A DNA stretch of 64,000 nt from the NCBI RefSeq assembly GCF_016236915.1, contig NZ_JAEHOK010000015.1:36034-100033 (forward strand), given 5' to 3'. The DNA is from Salegentibacter maritimus (GTDB taxonomy: Bacteria > Bacteroidota > Bacteroidia > Flavobacteriales > Flavobacteriaceae). The translations under genes and the position numbers were made by a program. The notes beneath the pieces were generated by a model. It did not search any database, was not told where the DNA came from, and saw only the letters and a program-made list of their open reading frames with translations. Of the stretch, positions 63,994-64,000 are shown piece after piece. The stretch's first letter is position 1; every line of letters begins with the position of its first letter.

Positions 63994-64000
63994 AAATCAG

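Larger units (their letters stand above)
62803..63998 (+). mobile_element. Complete IS110-family insertion sequence in a REP element
   Basis: 1,196 bp holding a structured RNA region and one DEDD transposase. The left border follows TC at 62801-62802 and the right border ends in TC at 63997-63998; joining the flanks gives CTGAAATAAAT-TC-AG, the core of the dispersed REP-like element. TC is thus the likely core dinucleotide. ACTTGCAAG occurs near both ends (62809-62817 and 63977-63985). There are no terminal inverted repeats at the very ends and no larger target duplication, as is typical of the family. Only two bases of the right flank are inside the window. Confidence 0.85.

Noticed and set aside
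1..64000. CRISPR array, rRNA, tRNA, prophage or plasmid origin
   Set aside because: None was seen: no regularly spaced repeats with unique spacers, no cloverleaf that I could build, and no phage or replication genes.

Overview
The window reads as a chromosomal segment of a flavobacterium (Bacteroidota, family Flavobacteriaceae, probably marine, near Gramella, Salegentibacter or Zunongwangia). The signs are AT-rich DNA, promoters of the Bacteroidota type (TTG or TTTG, a spacer of about 20 bp, then TAnnTTTG) instead of -35/-10 boxes, few Shine-Dalgarno sites, some TTG starts, many SPII lipoproteins, a menaquinone pathway, the single-chain E1 alpha/beta dehydrogenase and an ArgF' type transcarbamylase. 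The genus is an inference; no rRNA or tRNA gene is present.

Layout. 0-11.4 kb: a cut-off lipoprotein, a LuxR-type regulator, uvrA, a LOG-family protein, a peptidase-M1-like protein with a beta-barrel tail, and the fused 2-oxoacid dehydrogenase E1. 11.5-22.6 kb: a lipoprotein, two PH-domain membrane proteins with menB, a small secreted protein, an S1-domain protein, DUF2853, menD, isochorismate synthase and a hotdog thioesterase (menaquinone branch), an esterase and an Nramp-like transporter. 22.7-34.5 kb: a lipoprotein, dnaK, L-serine dehydratase, a CPBP protease, a formylglycine-generating-enzyme-like lipoprotein, an NTF2-like protein, a GH18 chitinase, panB, a pseudouridine synthase and a helical-repeat protein.

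34.6-56.2 kb is an amino-acid biosynthesis block. leuA-leuC-leuD-leuB run rightwards and end in two terminators. Facing them is the leftward arginine operon (GNAT, argG, argC, proC, argD, argF', argB, argE, argH), preceded in the same direction by ilvD-ilvB-ilvN-ilvC-ilvA. Both leftward operons have leaders of about 300 nt. The ilv leader encodes a peptide rich in Ile with Val and Leu, followed by a strong intrinsic terminator, a textbook attenuator. The arg leader encodes a short peptide ending in RRRC, a weaker terminator-like hairpin, and a second block of Arg codons. The specificity residue of ArgF' is Ala, which points to succinylated rather than acetylated intermediates.

56.2-60.8 kb: a GNAT-nitrilase fusion and a four-gene operon with a two-component system. 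60.8-62.8 kb has no protein gene. It holds long GT-rich and AT-rich repeats, then two tandem copies of what looks like a small RNA gene, each with its own promoter, a 5' hairpin and a terminator stem, and with base changes that keep the pairing.

62.8-64.0 kb is a complete IS110-family insertion sequence inserted in a palindromic REP element of a family dispersed through this window. Two stem-loops upstream of its transposase have the layout of a bridge RNA. Their loops carry short stretches that match or complement the REP target and the element's own ends, so target, donor and guide can all be read from this window. This is the most interesting item here; the tandem RNA genes and the two leader-peptide systems follow.
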